A DNA stretch of 64,000 bases from Geodermatophilus saharensis. Its GTDB lineage: Bacteria > Actinomycetota > Actinomycetes > Mycobacteriales > Geodermatophilaceae. Position 1 is the stretch's first letter. Each line of letters begins with the position of its first letter. Both the position numbers and the translations under genes were made by a program. A model generated the notes under the pieces. It did not search any database, was not told the origin of the DNA, and saw nothing but the letters and a program-made list of their open reading frames with translations. Below, piece after piece: positions 45,253 to 53,018 of the stretch. The stretch lies in the NCBI RefSeq assembly GCF_900188205.1, contig NZ_FZOH01000001.1, positions 778,359 to 842,358 of the forward strand, in the 5' to 3' direction.

Positions 45253-45270
45253 CCGTCCTGGGCAGGACGG
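45253..45270. promoter_or_regulatory. Inverted repeat between araC-type and oxidoreductase genes
   Basis: CCGTCCT-GGGC-AGGACGG, 7-bp perfect arms, in the middle of a 203-base divergent gap. It could be an operator or a small RNA hairpin; AraC proteins usually bind direct repeats, which weakens the first reading. Confidence 0.25.
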
Positions 45271-45413
45271 GCCGAGGGTGCCACGCGACACCGGCCCCGC
45301 GGAAGGCGCTGGGGGTCGAGGGCGCGGCACGCACCGTCGAGCCGGCCGGCCCGGCGGCGCGCGACGATCCCCGCACCGCGCCGGGGCGCCGTCCCCGGGG
45401 GAGGAGGACGACC

Positions 45414-47552
45414 ATGGCGGTGACCGACCTGCCGGTGCCGGGGACGGGGACGGGGACGGGGACGGTGCACGGCGCCTGCCCGCTGGACTGCCCGGACACC
45501 TGCGCGATGGAGGTGACGGTCGAGGACGGCCGCGCCGTGCGGGTCCGCGGTGCCCGGTCGCACCCCTACACCCGCGGCGTGCTGTGCGTGAAGATGAACG
45601 ACTACGAGCGCACGGTCTACAGCGAGGACCGGGTGCTGCACCCGCTGCGGCGGACGGGCCCGAAGGGCAGCGGGCGGTTCGAGCGGATCTCGTGGGACGA
45701 GGCGCTCGACGAGATCGCCGGGCGCTTCACCGAGATCGTCGAGACGTCCGGGGCCGAGGCGATCATGCCGGTCAGCTACCTGGGCACCCAGGGGATCCTC
45801 AACGGCCTCAACGTCGGCGACCCGTTCTTCAACCGGCTCGGCGCGACCGTCAGCGAGCGCACCTACTGCGACTCCGGCTCCTGCACCGCCTACGCCATGA
45901 CGGTGGGCGCCACCGCCGGCGTCGACCCGGAGTCCTTCGTGCACGCCCGCTGCATCGTCATCTGGGCCAACAACATGCTCAGCACCAACCTGCACCTGTG
46001 GCCGTTCGTGGCCGAGGCGCAGCGGCGCGGGGCCAAGGTCGTCGTCATCGACCCGGTGCGGCACCGGACGGCGCAGCACGCCGACTGGTACATCCCGATC
46101 CGCCCCGGCACCGACGGCGCCCTGGCGCTGGCCATGATAAATGTGATCATCGCAGAGGGGCTGACCGACGAGGACTACGTCGCGCGGTACACCGTCGGCT
46201 TCGACGAGCTCGCCGAGCGCGTGGCGACCTACACCCCCGAGTGGGCCAGCGGCGAGACCGGCATCCCCGCCGAGGACATCCGGACGCTGGCGCGCGAGTA
46301 CGCCGCGGCCGATCCCTCGGTCATCCGGATCGGGGTCGCCATCGAGCGGCACGCCGGCGGCGGGCAGACCGTGCGCGCCATCTCCTGCCTGCCCGCGCTC
46401 ACCGGGGCCTGGCGCCGCCCCGGCGGCGGTCTGCTGCAGCTGCCGCTGTGGGCCTTCCCGGTCAACTGGCCGGCGTTCCTCGGCGCGGAGTTCATCCGGC
46501 CGGGGACGCGGGTGGTCAACCAGTGGCTGCTGGGCCGGGCGCTGACCGGCGAGCTGGGGCTGGACCCGCCGATCCGGGCGCTGGTGGTCTACAACAGCAA
46601 CCCGCTGGTCGTGTGCCCCGAGCAGGACCGCATGGTCGCCGGGCTCTCCCGCGAGGACCTGTTCACCGTCGTCAGCGAGCACTTCCTCACCGACACCGCC
46701 GACTACGCCGACATCGTGCTGCCCGCCACGACCCAGCTCGAGCAGCGGGACCTCATGTTCTCCTGGGGCCACCTCTACGTGACGCTGAACGAGCCGGCCG
46801 TGGCGCCGCTGGGCGAGGCGGTGTCCAACACCGAGCTGTTCCGCCGGCTGGCCGCGCGCATGGGGTTCACCGAGCCGGTGTTCCGCCGCACCGACGAGGA
46901 GATGATCGCCGAGGCGTTCGACTGGTCCTCGCCGGTCCTGGAGGGGATCACGCCCGAGACGCTGGCCCGGGACGGCTGGGCGCGGCTGCGGCTCCCCGGC
47001 CCGGACGAGTACGCCCCGCACGCCGAGGGCGGGTTCCCCACGCCGTCGGGCAAGGTGGAGTTCCTCTCCTCGGCCGCCGCCGGCGGCAACTTCGTGCTGC
47101 CGCTGTTCCGCCAGGGCTCGAACGACCACCAGTCCGGCGAACCGGTGGACCCGCTGCCGCACTACGTCCCGCCGCGCGAGCGGCCCGACGGCCGCTACCC
47201 GCTCACGCTGCTGTCGCCCAAGTCGCACGCCTACCTCAACTCCAGCTTCGCCGACCGCCCGGGCCAGCAGCGGGTGCAGGGCGTCCCCGCCGTGCACGTG
47301 CACCCGGAGGACGCCGCGGCCCGCGGCCTGACCGACGGCGCCGAGGCCACCGTCGTCAACGACCGGGGCCGGTTCACCGCGCGGGTGCACGTCACCACCG
47401 ACGTCGCCCCCGGCGTGGTGGTCTCCCCGATGGGGGCCTGGCGCAAGCACTCGCGCGGGGCGACGGTGAACGCGCTGAGCCCCTCGGTGTTCGCCGACCT
47501 CGGCCGCGCCCCGACCTTCTCGGACAACCTCGTGGAGATCGAGCCGGCCTGA
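45414..47552 (+). CDS. Molybdopterin-dependent oxidoreductase with [4Fe-4S] site
   Basis: A 712-residue enzyme of the DMSO-reductase family with a bis-molybdopterin cofactor. The N-terminal cluster motif is CPLDCPDTC (residues about 23-31) with a fourth cysteine in GVLCVK near 61; the lysine after it is typical. ISWDEALDEIAGRF near 88 starts the molybdopterin domain, ALVVYNSNPLVV near 387 and VLPATTQLEQRD near 434 continue it, and the C-terminal barrel is seen at VNDRGRFTARV near 645. No Tat signal and no partner subunits are visible, so it is probably a cytoplasmic single-subunit enzyme; substrate unknown. A perfect AGGAGG precedes the ATG. Codons 9-16 contain a GGGGAC hexamer repeated four times. 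Confidence 0.9.
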   Translation: MAVTDLPVPGTGTGTGTVHGACPLDCPDTCAMEVTVEDGRAVRVRGARSHPYTRGVLCVKMNDYERTVYSEDRVLHPLRRTGPKGSGRFERISWDEALDEIAGRFTEIVETSGAEAIMPVSYLGTQGILNGLNVGDPFFNRLGATVSERTYCDSGSCTAYAMTVGATAGVDPESFVHARCIVIWANNMLSTNLHLWPFVAEAQRRGAKVVVIDPVRHRTAQHADWYIPIRPGTDGALALAMINVIIAEGLTDEDYVARYTVGFDELAERVATYTPEWASGETGIPAEDIRTLAREYAAADPSVIRIGVAIERHAGGGQTVRAISCLPALTGAWRRPGGGLLQLPLWAFPVNWPAFLGAEFIRPGTRVVNQWLLGRALTGELGLDPPIRALVVYNSNPLVVCPEQDRMVAGLSREDLFTVVSEHFLTDTADYADIVLPATTQLEQRDLMFSWGHLYVTLNEPAVAPLGEAVSNTELFRRLAARMGFTEPVFRRTDEEMIAEAFDWSSPVLEGITPETLARDGWARLRLPGPDEYAPHAEGGFPTPSGKVEFLSSAAAGGNFVLPLFRQGSNDHQSGEPVDPLPHYVPPRERPDGRYPLTLLSPKSHAYLNSSFADRPGQQRVQGVPAVHVHPEDAAARGLTDGAEATVVNDRGRFTARVHVTTDVAPGVVVSPMGAWRKHSRGATVNALSPSVFADLGRAPTFSDNLVEIEPA
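45439..45465 (+). repeat. Hexanucleotide tandem repeat inside the oxidoreductase gene
   Basis: Four GGGGAC-type units encode a glycine-threonine repeat just before the first cluster cysteine. The unit is a multiple of three, so slippage would change length but not frame. Confidence 0.6.
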
Positions 47553-47555
47553 CGA

Positions 47556-47630
47556 GGGACCTCCCTGCCCCCCACCGCTCGCACGCTCGCGGCGGGCCCC
47601 TGCAGGGAGGCCGTTCCAGCACGTCACCGG
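47556..47630 (+). repeat. Dispersed 3' hairpin element, copy D
   Basis: The most complete copy, starting 4 bases after the oxidoreductase stop. Outer arms CCTCCCTGC (47560-47568) and GCAGGGAGG (47602-47610) pair perfectly; inner CCACCGC/GCGGCGG pairs with one A-C mismatch around TCGCACGCTC. The tag CCGTTCCAGCACGTCACCGG follows at 47611-47630, as in copies A and E. Confidence 0.75.
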
Positions 47631-47659
47631 CTGTCGCGCGGGCGGGGTCCGCCGTCTGG

Positions 47660-47665
47660 CATGAT
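47660..47665 (+). promoter_or_regulatory. Candidate extended -10 of the rpsP operon
   Basis: CATGAT preceded by TGG, about 130 bases before rpsP. No convincing -35. Confidence 0.3.
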
Positions 47666-47796
47666 GGACGGTCGAACACGGCGGCGCGCGGCCCTCTCAC
47701 CGACGCCGGCCGTGTCCCTGGCTCCGCCCCGGCGTAACCCCACGCGTCCGTCCGGCGAGCACCGACGAACAGCGTTCGAGGAGAATCCGAGCCACC

Positions 47797-48282
47797 GTGG
47801 CCACCAAGATCAAGCTCATGCGTCTGGGCAAGATGCGTGCTCCGTACTACCGGATCGTCGTCGCCGACGCGCGCACCAAGCGCGAGGGCCGCTCGATCGA
47901 GACGATCGGCAAGTACCACCCGAAGGAGGACCCCTCCTTCATCGAGGTCGACAGCGAGCGCGCGCAGTACTGGCTCGGCGTCGGCGCCCAGCCCACCGAG
48001 GCCGTCGCGGCCATCCTCCGCGTCACCGGTGACTGGCAGAAGTTCAAGGGCGAGCCGGCTCCGCCGCCCATGAAGGTCGCCGCCCCCAAGCCCGACCGCA
48101 AGGCCCTCTACGAGGAGGCCGTCCGCAGCTCCGGCGAGGAGCCGGCCGCGGGCGCCACCACCCCGAAGAAGAAGGCCGCCCCCAAGGCCGACGCCCCGGC
48201 TGCCACCCCGGACGCCGACGCCCCGGCTGCCGACGCCACCCCCGCCGGCACCGACGGCGCGGCCGAGACGCCCGCCGAGTAA
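47797..48282 (+). CDS. rpsP: 30S ribosomal protein S16
   Basis: Small-subunit protein of 161 residues. The first 80 match S16: [40 protein letters not shown] and the [17 protein letters not shown] block. The rest is a long alanine/proline/lysine/aspartate-rich extension ([20 protein letters not shown]), characteristic of actinobacterial S16 and probably disordered. The gene starts at GTG 47797 with GAGGAG upstream and heads the rpsP-KH-rimM-trmD operon. Confidence 0.96.
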   Translation: MATKIKLMRLGKMRAPYYRIVVADARTKREGRSIETIGKYHPKEDPSFIEVDSERAQYWLGVGAQPTEAVAAILRVTGDWQKFKGEPAPPPMKVAAPKPDRKALYEEAVRSSGEEPAAGATTPKKKAAPKADAPAATPDADAPAADATPAGTDGAAETPAE

Positions 48283-48285
48283 GAC

Positions 48286-48522
48286 GTGCTCGAAGAGGCG
48301 CTCGAGCACCTGGTCAAGGGCATCGTCGACCACCCGCGCGACGTCACCGTCGACCTCGTCGGCGGTCGCCGCGGCAAGACCCTCGAGGTCCGGGTCCACC
48401 CCGACGACCTCGGCAAGGTGATCGGCCGCGGCGGCCGCACGGCCAAGGCCCTGCGCACCGTCATGGCCGGCGTCGGCGGCCGCGGCCTGCGGGTCGACGT
48501 CGTCGACACCGACGGGCGCTGA
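48286..48522 (+). CDS. khpA: KH-domain RNA-binding protein (KhpA-like)
   Basis: A 78-residue single KH domain, the usual neighbour of rpsP. The GxxG loop lies in LGKVIGRGGRTAKALRTVM at about residues 43-61, after the strand TLEVRVHPDD. It starts LEEALEHLVKGIVDHP. In firmicutes and streptococci KhpA works with KhpB/Jag as a global RNA chaperone controlling cell division and elongation; the same is assumed here. GTG start 3 bases after the rpsP stop. Confidence 0.93.
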   Translation: MLEEALEHLVKGIVDHPRDVTVDLVGGRRGKTLEVRVHPDDLGKVIGRGGRTAKALRTVMAGVGGRGLRVDVVDTDGR

Positions 48523-48539
48523 GCCCCCGCGTCCGGGAC

Positions 48540-49064
48540 GTGGGACCCACTCCTCCGGACACCGTGGTGGTCGGCCGCATCGGCCGGCCCCACGGTGTCC
48601 GCGGTGAGGCCACCGTCGAGCTGCGCACCGACGACCCGGACGCCCGGTTCGTCCCCGGCGCGGTCCTGCGCACCGACCCCGCCGAGCGCGGTCCGCTGAC
48701 CGTCGCCGGCGCCCGCTGGCACCGCGAGGTGCTGCTGCTCGCGTTCGAGGGCTACGACAGCCGCGAGGCCGTCGAGACCCTGCGCGACACCCTGCTCGAG
48801 GTCCCGGTCGCCGACCTGCCGGCGCTGGATGACCCCGAGGCCTTCTACGACCACCAGCTCGTCGGCCTGGCCACGCGGCTCCCCGACGGCACGCCGCTGG
48901 GCGAGGTCACCGCCGTCCGCCACGAGGGCGCCGACCTGCTGGTCGTCGCGCGCCCCGACGGCGGGGAGCTGCTCGTGCCGTTCGTCACCGCGATCGTGCC
49001 CACCGTCGACCTCGCCGGCGGTCTGGTCGTCGTCGACCCGCCGGAGGGGCTGCTCGACCTGTGA
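48540..49064 (+). CDS. rimM: 16S rRNA processing protein RimM
   Basis: Assembly factor for the 30S head that binds S19. The 174 residues contain the N-terminal RimM barrel ([20 protein letters not shown] near residues 8-27, [21 protein letters not shown] near 69) and the C-terminal PRC-barrel ([20 protein letters not shown] near 101 and [14 protein letters not shown] near 146). GTG at 48540; the ribosome binding site is weak. Its stop overlaps the trmD GTG by 4 bases. Confidence 0.94.
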   Translation: MGPTPPDTVVVGRIGRPHGVRGEATVELRTDDPDARFVPGAVLRTDPAERGPLTVAGARWHREVLLLAFEGYDSREAVETLRDTLLEVPVADLPALDDPEAFYDHQLVGLATRLPDGTPLGEVTAVRHEGADLLVVARPDGGELLVPFVTAIVPTVDLAGGLVVVDPPEGLLDL

Positions 49065-49804
49065 GCGACCCCTTCCGGATCGACGTCGTCACCATCTTCC
49101 CCGAGTACCTGGCCCCGCTGCGCCAGTCGCTGCTGGGCAGGGCCGCCGAGCGCGGGCTGGTCTCCGTCGGCGTGCACGACCTGCGGCAGTGGACCGACGA
49201 CGTCCACCGCACCGTCGACGACGCCCCCTACGGCGGCGGGCCCGGCATGGTGATGCGGCCCGAGCCGTGGGCGCGGGCGCTGGAGGCCGTGCGCCGGCCC
49301 GGCACCCGGCTGGTCGTCCCGACACCCGCCGGGCGGCCGTTCACCCAGGCCGTCGCCGCGCAGTGGGCCGCCGAGCCCGGCCTGGTCTTCGCCTGCGGCC
49401 GCTACGAGGGCATCGACCAGCGGGTGGCCGAGTGGGCCGCCGCCTCCGGCCCCGTGTCGGAGGTCTCCATCGGCGACTACGTGCTCGCCGGCGGGGAGTC
49501 GGCGGTGCTGGTGATGGTCGAGGCGGTCACCCGGCTGCTGCCCGGCGTCGTCGGCAACCGCGAGTCGGTGGAGGACGACTCGCACGCCGACGGCCTGCTG
49601 GAGGGCCCCTCCTACACCCGGCCGGCGTCGTGGCGCGGCCTCGACGTCCCGCCGGTGCTGCTGTCGGGCGACCACGCCGCGGTGGCCCGCTGGCGACGCG
49701 CCGAGTCGCTGCGGCGGACCGCCGACCGCCGTCCCGACCTGCTGGCCGCGCTGCCCGAGGACGCGCTGTCGCCGGCCGACCGGGCGGTCCTCGACGGTGC
49801 CTGA
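49061..49804 (+). CDS. trmD: tRNA (guanine(37)-N(1))-methyltransferase
   Basis: SPOUT-class enzyme that methylates G37 next to the anticodon to prevent frameshifting. The 247 residues show [21 protein letters not shown] at the N-terminus, [13 protein letters not shown] near 54, the knot segments RYEGIDQRV near 111 and [15 protein letters not shown] near 134, and the catalytic aspartate region [19 protein letters not shown] near 169. It overlaps rimM by GTGA and the NUDIX gene by 8 bases. Confidence 0.96.
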   Translation: MSDPFRIDVVTIFPEYLAPLRQSLLGRAAERGLVSVGVHDLRQWTDDVHRTVDDAPYGGGPGMVMRPEPWARALEAVRRPGTRLVVPTPAGRPFTQAVAAQWAAEPGLVFACGRYEGIDQRVAEWAAASGPVSEVSIGDYVLAGGESAVLVMVEAVTRLLPGVVGNRESVEDDSHADGLLEGPSYTRPASWRGLDVPPVLLSGDHAAVARWRRAESLRRTADRRPDLLAALPEDALSPADRAVLDGA

Positions 49805-50297
49805 GAAGCCCTGGGTCCGGCCGACGGCGCGGGTGGTCGTGCTCGACCCCGACGGGCGGGTGCTGCTGCTGGGGGCCCGGCTGACCGACCCCGCGGTCCC
49901 GCCCGGCGAGGTGCTGTTCTGGTACACCCCCGGCGGGGGAGTGGAGGACGGCGAGAGCGTCCGGCAGGCCGCCGTGCGGGAGCTGGCCGAGGAGATCGGG
50001 CTGGTCGTCGACCCCGCCGCGCTCGAGGGCCCGGTGTGGTTCCGCCGGCACGTGGGCCCCTTCGCCGGCGTCGACGTCGACTCGCGGGAGACCTTCTTCG
50101 TCCTGCGCGACGTCGTCCACGAGGTCGACCCCGCCGGCCGCACCGAGCTGGAGCTGCTGGGGGAGGAGCCGCACCGCTGGTGGACGGCGGAGGAGGTCGC
50201 CGCCGGCGGCGCGCAGTTCGCGCCGCGCGAGCTCGCCGCGGTGCTGCCCGAGCTGCTGGCCGGGCCGTGGCGCCGGCCACCCCGCGTGGTCGACTGA
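49797..50297 (+). CDS. NUDIX hydrolase
   Basis: Nucleoside-diphosphate-linked hydrolase of 166 residues. The Nudix box is perfect: G-x5-E-x7-RE-x2-EE-x-G at about residues 44-65, starting GGVEDGES and ending RELAEEIG. The N-terminal [20 protein letters not shown] is the first strand pair, and [11 protein letters not shown] near 98 and [13 protein letters not shown] near 124 close the fold. The substrate is unknown. The gene overlaps the end of trmD, so it is a translational passenger of the rpsP operon. Confidence 0.9.
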   Translation: MPEKPWVRPTARVVVLDPDGRVLLLGARLTDPAVPPGEVLFWYTPGGGVEDGESVRQAAVRELAEEIGLVVDPAALEGPVWFRRHVGPFAGVDVDSRETFFVLRDVVHEVDPAGRTELELLGEEPHRWWTAEEVAAGGAQFAPRELAAVLPELLAGPWRRPPRVVD

Positions 50298-50342
50298 CCG
50301 GCGCCTGCCGGGGCCGCGCTCGGCAGGCCGCGGCGGATGTGG

Positions 50343-50348
50343 CACAGT
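50343..50348 (+). promoter_or_regulatory. Candidate -10 of rplS with 150-base leader
   Basis: TGG-CACAGT-AGAG has the look of ribosomal-protein promoters in this group. Within the leader, GAGCCACCGCT occurs twice in direct tandem (50458-50468 and 50469-50479) shortly before the ribosome binding site. Confidence 0.35.
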
Positions 50349-50499
50349 AGAGAGTCGCTGCAGACCGGAGGCGCCCGCCGACGGGCACTCCCTCCCGGAG
50401 TCGCAGCCGCACACCTGGTCCGGAGCGCGGGGGCACCCCGCTGCCCGGGCCGACCACGAGCCACCGCTGAGCCACCGCTGAGACCGAGGACAAGCTGCG

Positions 50500-50856
50500 A
50501 TGAACACCCTGGACGTACTCGACGCCGACTCGCTGCGCGACGACATCCCCGAGTTCCGCCCCGGGGACACCGTCAAGGTGCACGTCCGCGTCGTCGAGGG
50601 CAACCGCTCGCGCATCCAGGTCTTCCAGGGCGTGGTCATCCGGCGCCAGGGCGGCGGGATCCGCGAGACCTTCACCGTCCGCAAGGTCAGCTTCGGCGTG
50701 GGTGTGGAGCGCACCTTCCCGGTGCACACCCCGGTCGTCGAGAAGATCGAGGTCGTGACCCGCGGTGACGTCCGCCGCGCCAAGCTGTACTACCTGCGCG
50801 AGCTGCGCGGCAAGGCCGCCAAGATCAAGGAGCGTCGCGAGACCGTCGCGCGCTGA
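50500..50856 (+). CDS. rplS: 50S ribosomal protein L19
   Basis: Large-subunit protein at the 30S interface, 118 residues. The family sequence is clear: [29 protein letters not shown] at about residues 20-48, [22 protein letters not shown] near 55, and the ending [17 protein letters not shown]. The ATG at 50500 has GAGG 10 bases upstream. A 202-base gap separates it from the NUDIX gene, so it has its own promoter. Confidence 0.96.
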   Translation: MNTLDVLDADSLRDDIPEFRPGDTVKVHVRVVEGNRSRIQVFQGVVIRRQGGGIRETFTVRKVSFGVGVERTFPVHTPVVEKIEVVTRGDVRRAKLYYLRELRGKAAKIKERRETVAR

Positions 50857-50909
50857 GTCGCCCCGGGCGTCGTCCGCCCGGCCTGACCACGGCGGGTCTC
50901 CCGCGGCCG

Positions 50910-50915
50910 TACGCT
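50910..50915 (+). promoter_or_regulatory. Candidate -10 hexamer of lepB (leaderless type)
   Basis: TACGCT lies 7 bases before the lepB ATG, and no Shine-Dalgarno sequence is present. Confidence 0.4.
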
Positions 50916-50922
50916 GGCTCCG

Positions 50923-51846
50923 ATGAGCAGTGACCGGTCCGGGGGGCCCGCCGACGTCGTTCCCGGGGAGGACCCTCCACCCGAGTCCTCAGCCCGCCGC
51001 CGCCTCCCCTGGCAGCGCCGCCCCGCCCGGCCGGAGAAGAAGACCTCGCTGCTGCGCGAGCTGCCCGTCCTGCTGGTCGTGGCCTTCGTGCTGGCGCTGC
51101 TGGTGAAGACCTTCCTGGCGCAGGCGTTCTTCATCCCGTCGGGGTCGATGGAGCAGACGCTGCACGGGTGCCCCGGCTGCACCGGCGACCGCGTGCTGGT
51201 CAACAAGGTCCCGTACTGGTTCGGCGACCCCGAGCCCGGAGACATCGTCGTCTTCCAGGGGCCGGACACCTGGGTGCCCGAGGTCGAGATCTCCGAGCCC
51301 TCGAACTGGTTCACCGGCGCCCTGCTGTGGCTCGGCCGCGCGGTCGGCGTCGCCCCGCCGAGCGAGGACGACTACGTCAAGCGCGTCATCGCCGTGGGCG
51401 GGCAGACCGTGCAGTGCTGCGACGCCGAGGGCCGGGTGACCGTCGACGGCGAACCCCTCGACGAGCCCTACATCCACGAGAACACCCCGATCGAGACCCG
51501 CGCGTTCGGCCCGGTGACCGTGCCCGAGGGGCGGCTGTGGGTCATGGGCGACCACCGCTCGGCCTCCGCCGACTCCCGCTCGCACGTCGGTGACCGCTAC
51601 GGCGGCACGATCGCCGTCGACGACGTCATCGGCAAGGCCGCGCTCATCGTGTGGCCGATCGACCGCTTCGGCACCCTCGAGTCCCCGGACATCCAGGGCA
51701 CCGAGGCCGCCGCGGCCGGGAGCGCGGCCGGGAGCGCGGTCGGGGGCACGGTCGGGCAGGTCGCGCCGCTGGGCCTGGGTCTGGCCGGCGCGGTCCCCGT
51801 GGCGGTGTGGAACCGCGACCGCCGCCTGCGCCCGCCCCCGGGCTGA
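50923..51846 (+). CDS. lepB: Signal peptidase I
   Basis: Membrane serine protease that cleaves signal peptides outside the membrane. The 307 residues begin with a basic cytoplasmic region, then a transmembrane helix (residues about 47-66, LPVLLVVAFVLALLVKTFLA). Catalytic serine-75 is in IPSGSMEQTL, lysine-153 in YVKRVIAVGG, and box E is GDHRSASADSR near 208. Two cysteine pairs (HGCPGC, QCCDAEG) are extracytoplasmic. The C-terminus has a glycine/alanine-rich second hydrophobic segment, as in actinomycete LepB. TACGCT 7 bases upstream suggests a leaderless mRNA. Confidence 0.95.
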   Translation: MSSDRSGGPADVVPGEDPPPESSARRRLPWQRRPARPEKKTSLLRELPVLLVVAFVLALLVKTFLAQAFFIPSGSMEQTLHGCPGCTGDRVLVNKVPYWFGDPEPGDIVVFQGPDTWVPEVEISEPSNWFTGALLWLGRAVGVAPPSEDDYVKRVIAVGGQTVQCCDAEGRVTVDGEPLDEPYIHENTPIETRAFGPVTVPEGRLWVMGDHRSASADSRSHVGDRYGGTIAVDDVIGKAALIVWPIDRFGTLESPDIQGTEAAAAGSAAGSAVGGTVGQVAPLGLGLAGAVPVAVWNRDRRLRPPPG

Positions 51847-51863
51847 CCCCGCCCCGCGTCCTC

Positions 51864-51899
51864 CGACGGCGCCGTCCCGCACCCGGGGCGGCGCCGTCG
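51864..51899 (+). terminator. Hairpin after lepB
   Basis: CGACGGCGCCG (51864-51874) and its perfect complement (51889-51899) form an 11-bp stem with a 14-base loop, starting 17 bases after the stop. No clear T-run follows. Confidence 0.6.
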
Positions 51900-51919
51900 T
51901 CGTTCCCGGACCCCTCGGG

Positions 51920-51940
51920 CGACCATTCCAGGAATGGTCG
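51920..51940. promoter_or_regulatory. 21-bp perfect palindrome upstream of the LuxR-type gene
   Basis: Arms CGACCATTCC and GGAATGGTCG flank a single central A. It opens a 155-base stretch that is much richer in A and T than the surroundings and leads to the regulator start at 52095. Candidate binding site, possibly for autoregulation. Confidence 0.45.
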
Positions 51941-52094
51941 TCGCCATGTCGACAACCAATCGAGGTCGTTTCGCGTGTGACGACGATCGCGGACATTCGC
52001 GCCGAGAAAATCCCCAGAAAGTGTTCAAGCAATGGGAGAGGGGGCCCGATGGAGTAATCGAGAACAACCCGGTTTCCCCGAAATGGAGTAAGTC

Positions 52095-52811
52095 GTGTCC
52101 GCACCCCTGGCCAGCGCCACCCGCGGCGTCACCCGCGTGCTCCTCCTCGCCGACGCCCCCGTCCTGCGCCGTGGCCTGGTCGGCATGGTCAACGAGACCG
52201 CCGGCATGCAGTCGGTGGGCACCCCCGGCGAGCTGCGCCGGGCCCTGACCCTGGTCGAGACCGCCCGTCCCGACGCGGTGGTCGTGGAGCTGGGGGCCGG
52301 GCGCGCCGCCACCCTCAACGTCGTCCGCGACCTGCGGCGCCGCTTCCCGCGGGTCGCCGTGGTGGCCCTGGCCACCTCCGAGGACCCGGCCGTGGTGAAC
52401 GAGGCCGTCGCCGCCGGGGTCCGCGGGTACCTGATGCTCAACACCTCGCCGACCCTGCTCGGCTGGGCGATCCTGGCCGCCCGCGCCGGCCGCACGGTGG
52501 TCGACCCGCAGATCCGCCGCGTCGAGCCGACCGCCGCGCCCGTGGGCAAGCCGCTCACCCCCGAGGTGCCGCTGACCCGCCGCGAGTCCGACGTCCTCGA
52601 CGAGCTCCTGCAGGGCCAGTCCAACCGGCAGATCGGCCGCAACCTGTTCATCAGCGAGGACACCGTCAAGTCGCACGTCAAGGCGATCCTGCGCAAGCTG
52701 GGTGCCCGCGACCGGGCGCACGCTGTCTCGCTGGTGCTGTCCGCGCGGGGCTCGGCCGCCTGCACCTGCGGCGCCCACGGCCTGACCTCCCCGGCCCCTG
52801 TGGAGGCCTAG
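52095..52811 (+). CDS. LuxR/NarL-type regulator with degenerate receiver domain
   Basis: A 238-residue protein with receiver-like domain (about 13-125) and C-terminal LuxR helix-turn-helix (LTRRESDVLDELLQGQSNRQ from about 156, then SEDTVKSHVKAILRKLG). The receiver is degenerate: the acidic pocket is reduced to one aspartate (VLLLADAP, D20), the phospho-acceptor is glutamate (E65 in PDAVVVELGAG), and the conserved lysine after RGY is replaced (GYLML). It may therefore be phosphorylation-independent or permanently active. No histidine kinase lies nearby. The tail carries a CTC cysteine pair. GTG at 52095 has GGAG upstream. Confidence 0.85.
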   Translation: MSAPLASATRGVTRVLLLADAPVLRRGLVGMVNETAGMQSVGTPGELRRALTLVETARPDAVVVELGAGRAATLNVVRDLRRRFPRVAVVALATSEDPAVVNEAVAAGVRGYLMLNTSPTLLGWAILAARAGRTVVDPQIRRVEPTAAPVGKPLTPEVPLTRRESDVLDELLQGQSNRQIGRNLFISEDTVKSHVKAILRKLGARDRAHAVSLVLSARGSAACTCGAHGLTSPAPVEA

Positions 52812-52880
52812 TCCCCGACTCCGTCCGGACCGTCCGCCTCCTCGGCGGTCCGGCCCGCGGGCGCTCGCGCCCGCTCCGGT

Positions 52881-52921
52881 CCGCGGGCCGGTCCCCTCCG
52901 ACCCCGGGGACCGGCCCGCGG
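52881..52921 (+). terminator. Very strong hairpin after the LuxR-type gene
   Basis: CCGCGGGCCGGTCCCC (52881-52896) pairs perfectly with 52906-52921, a 16-bp stem with a 9-base loop. Smaller hairpins lie between it and the stop. Confidence 0.65.
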
Positions 52922-53003
52922 TCGTTCCCGCCGGCCGACCCACTGCCGACCCGCCTCCCGACGGGCGGGCCGACCGTCCGGCCGGGCCGTCGGTGCCGGG
53001 TCG

Positions 53004-53009
53004 TACTGT
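53004..53009 (+). promoter_or_regulatory. Candidate -10 hexamer of rnhB (leaderless type)
   Basis: TACTGT lies 9 bases before the rnhB ATG; no Shine-Dalgarno sequence. Confidence 0.35.
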
Positions 53010-53018
53010 CGGACGGCG

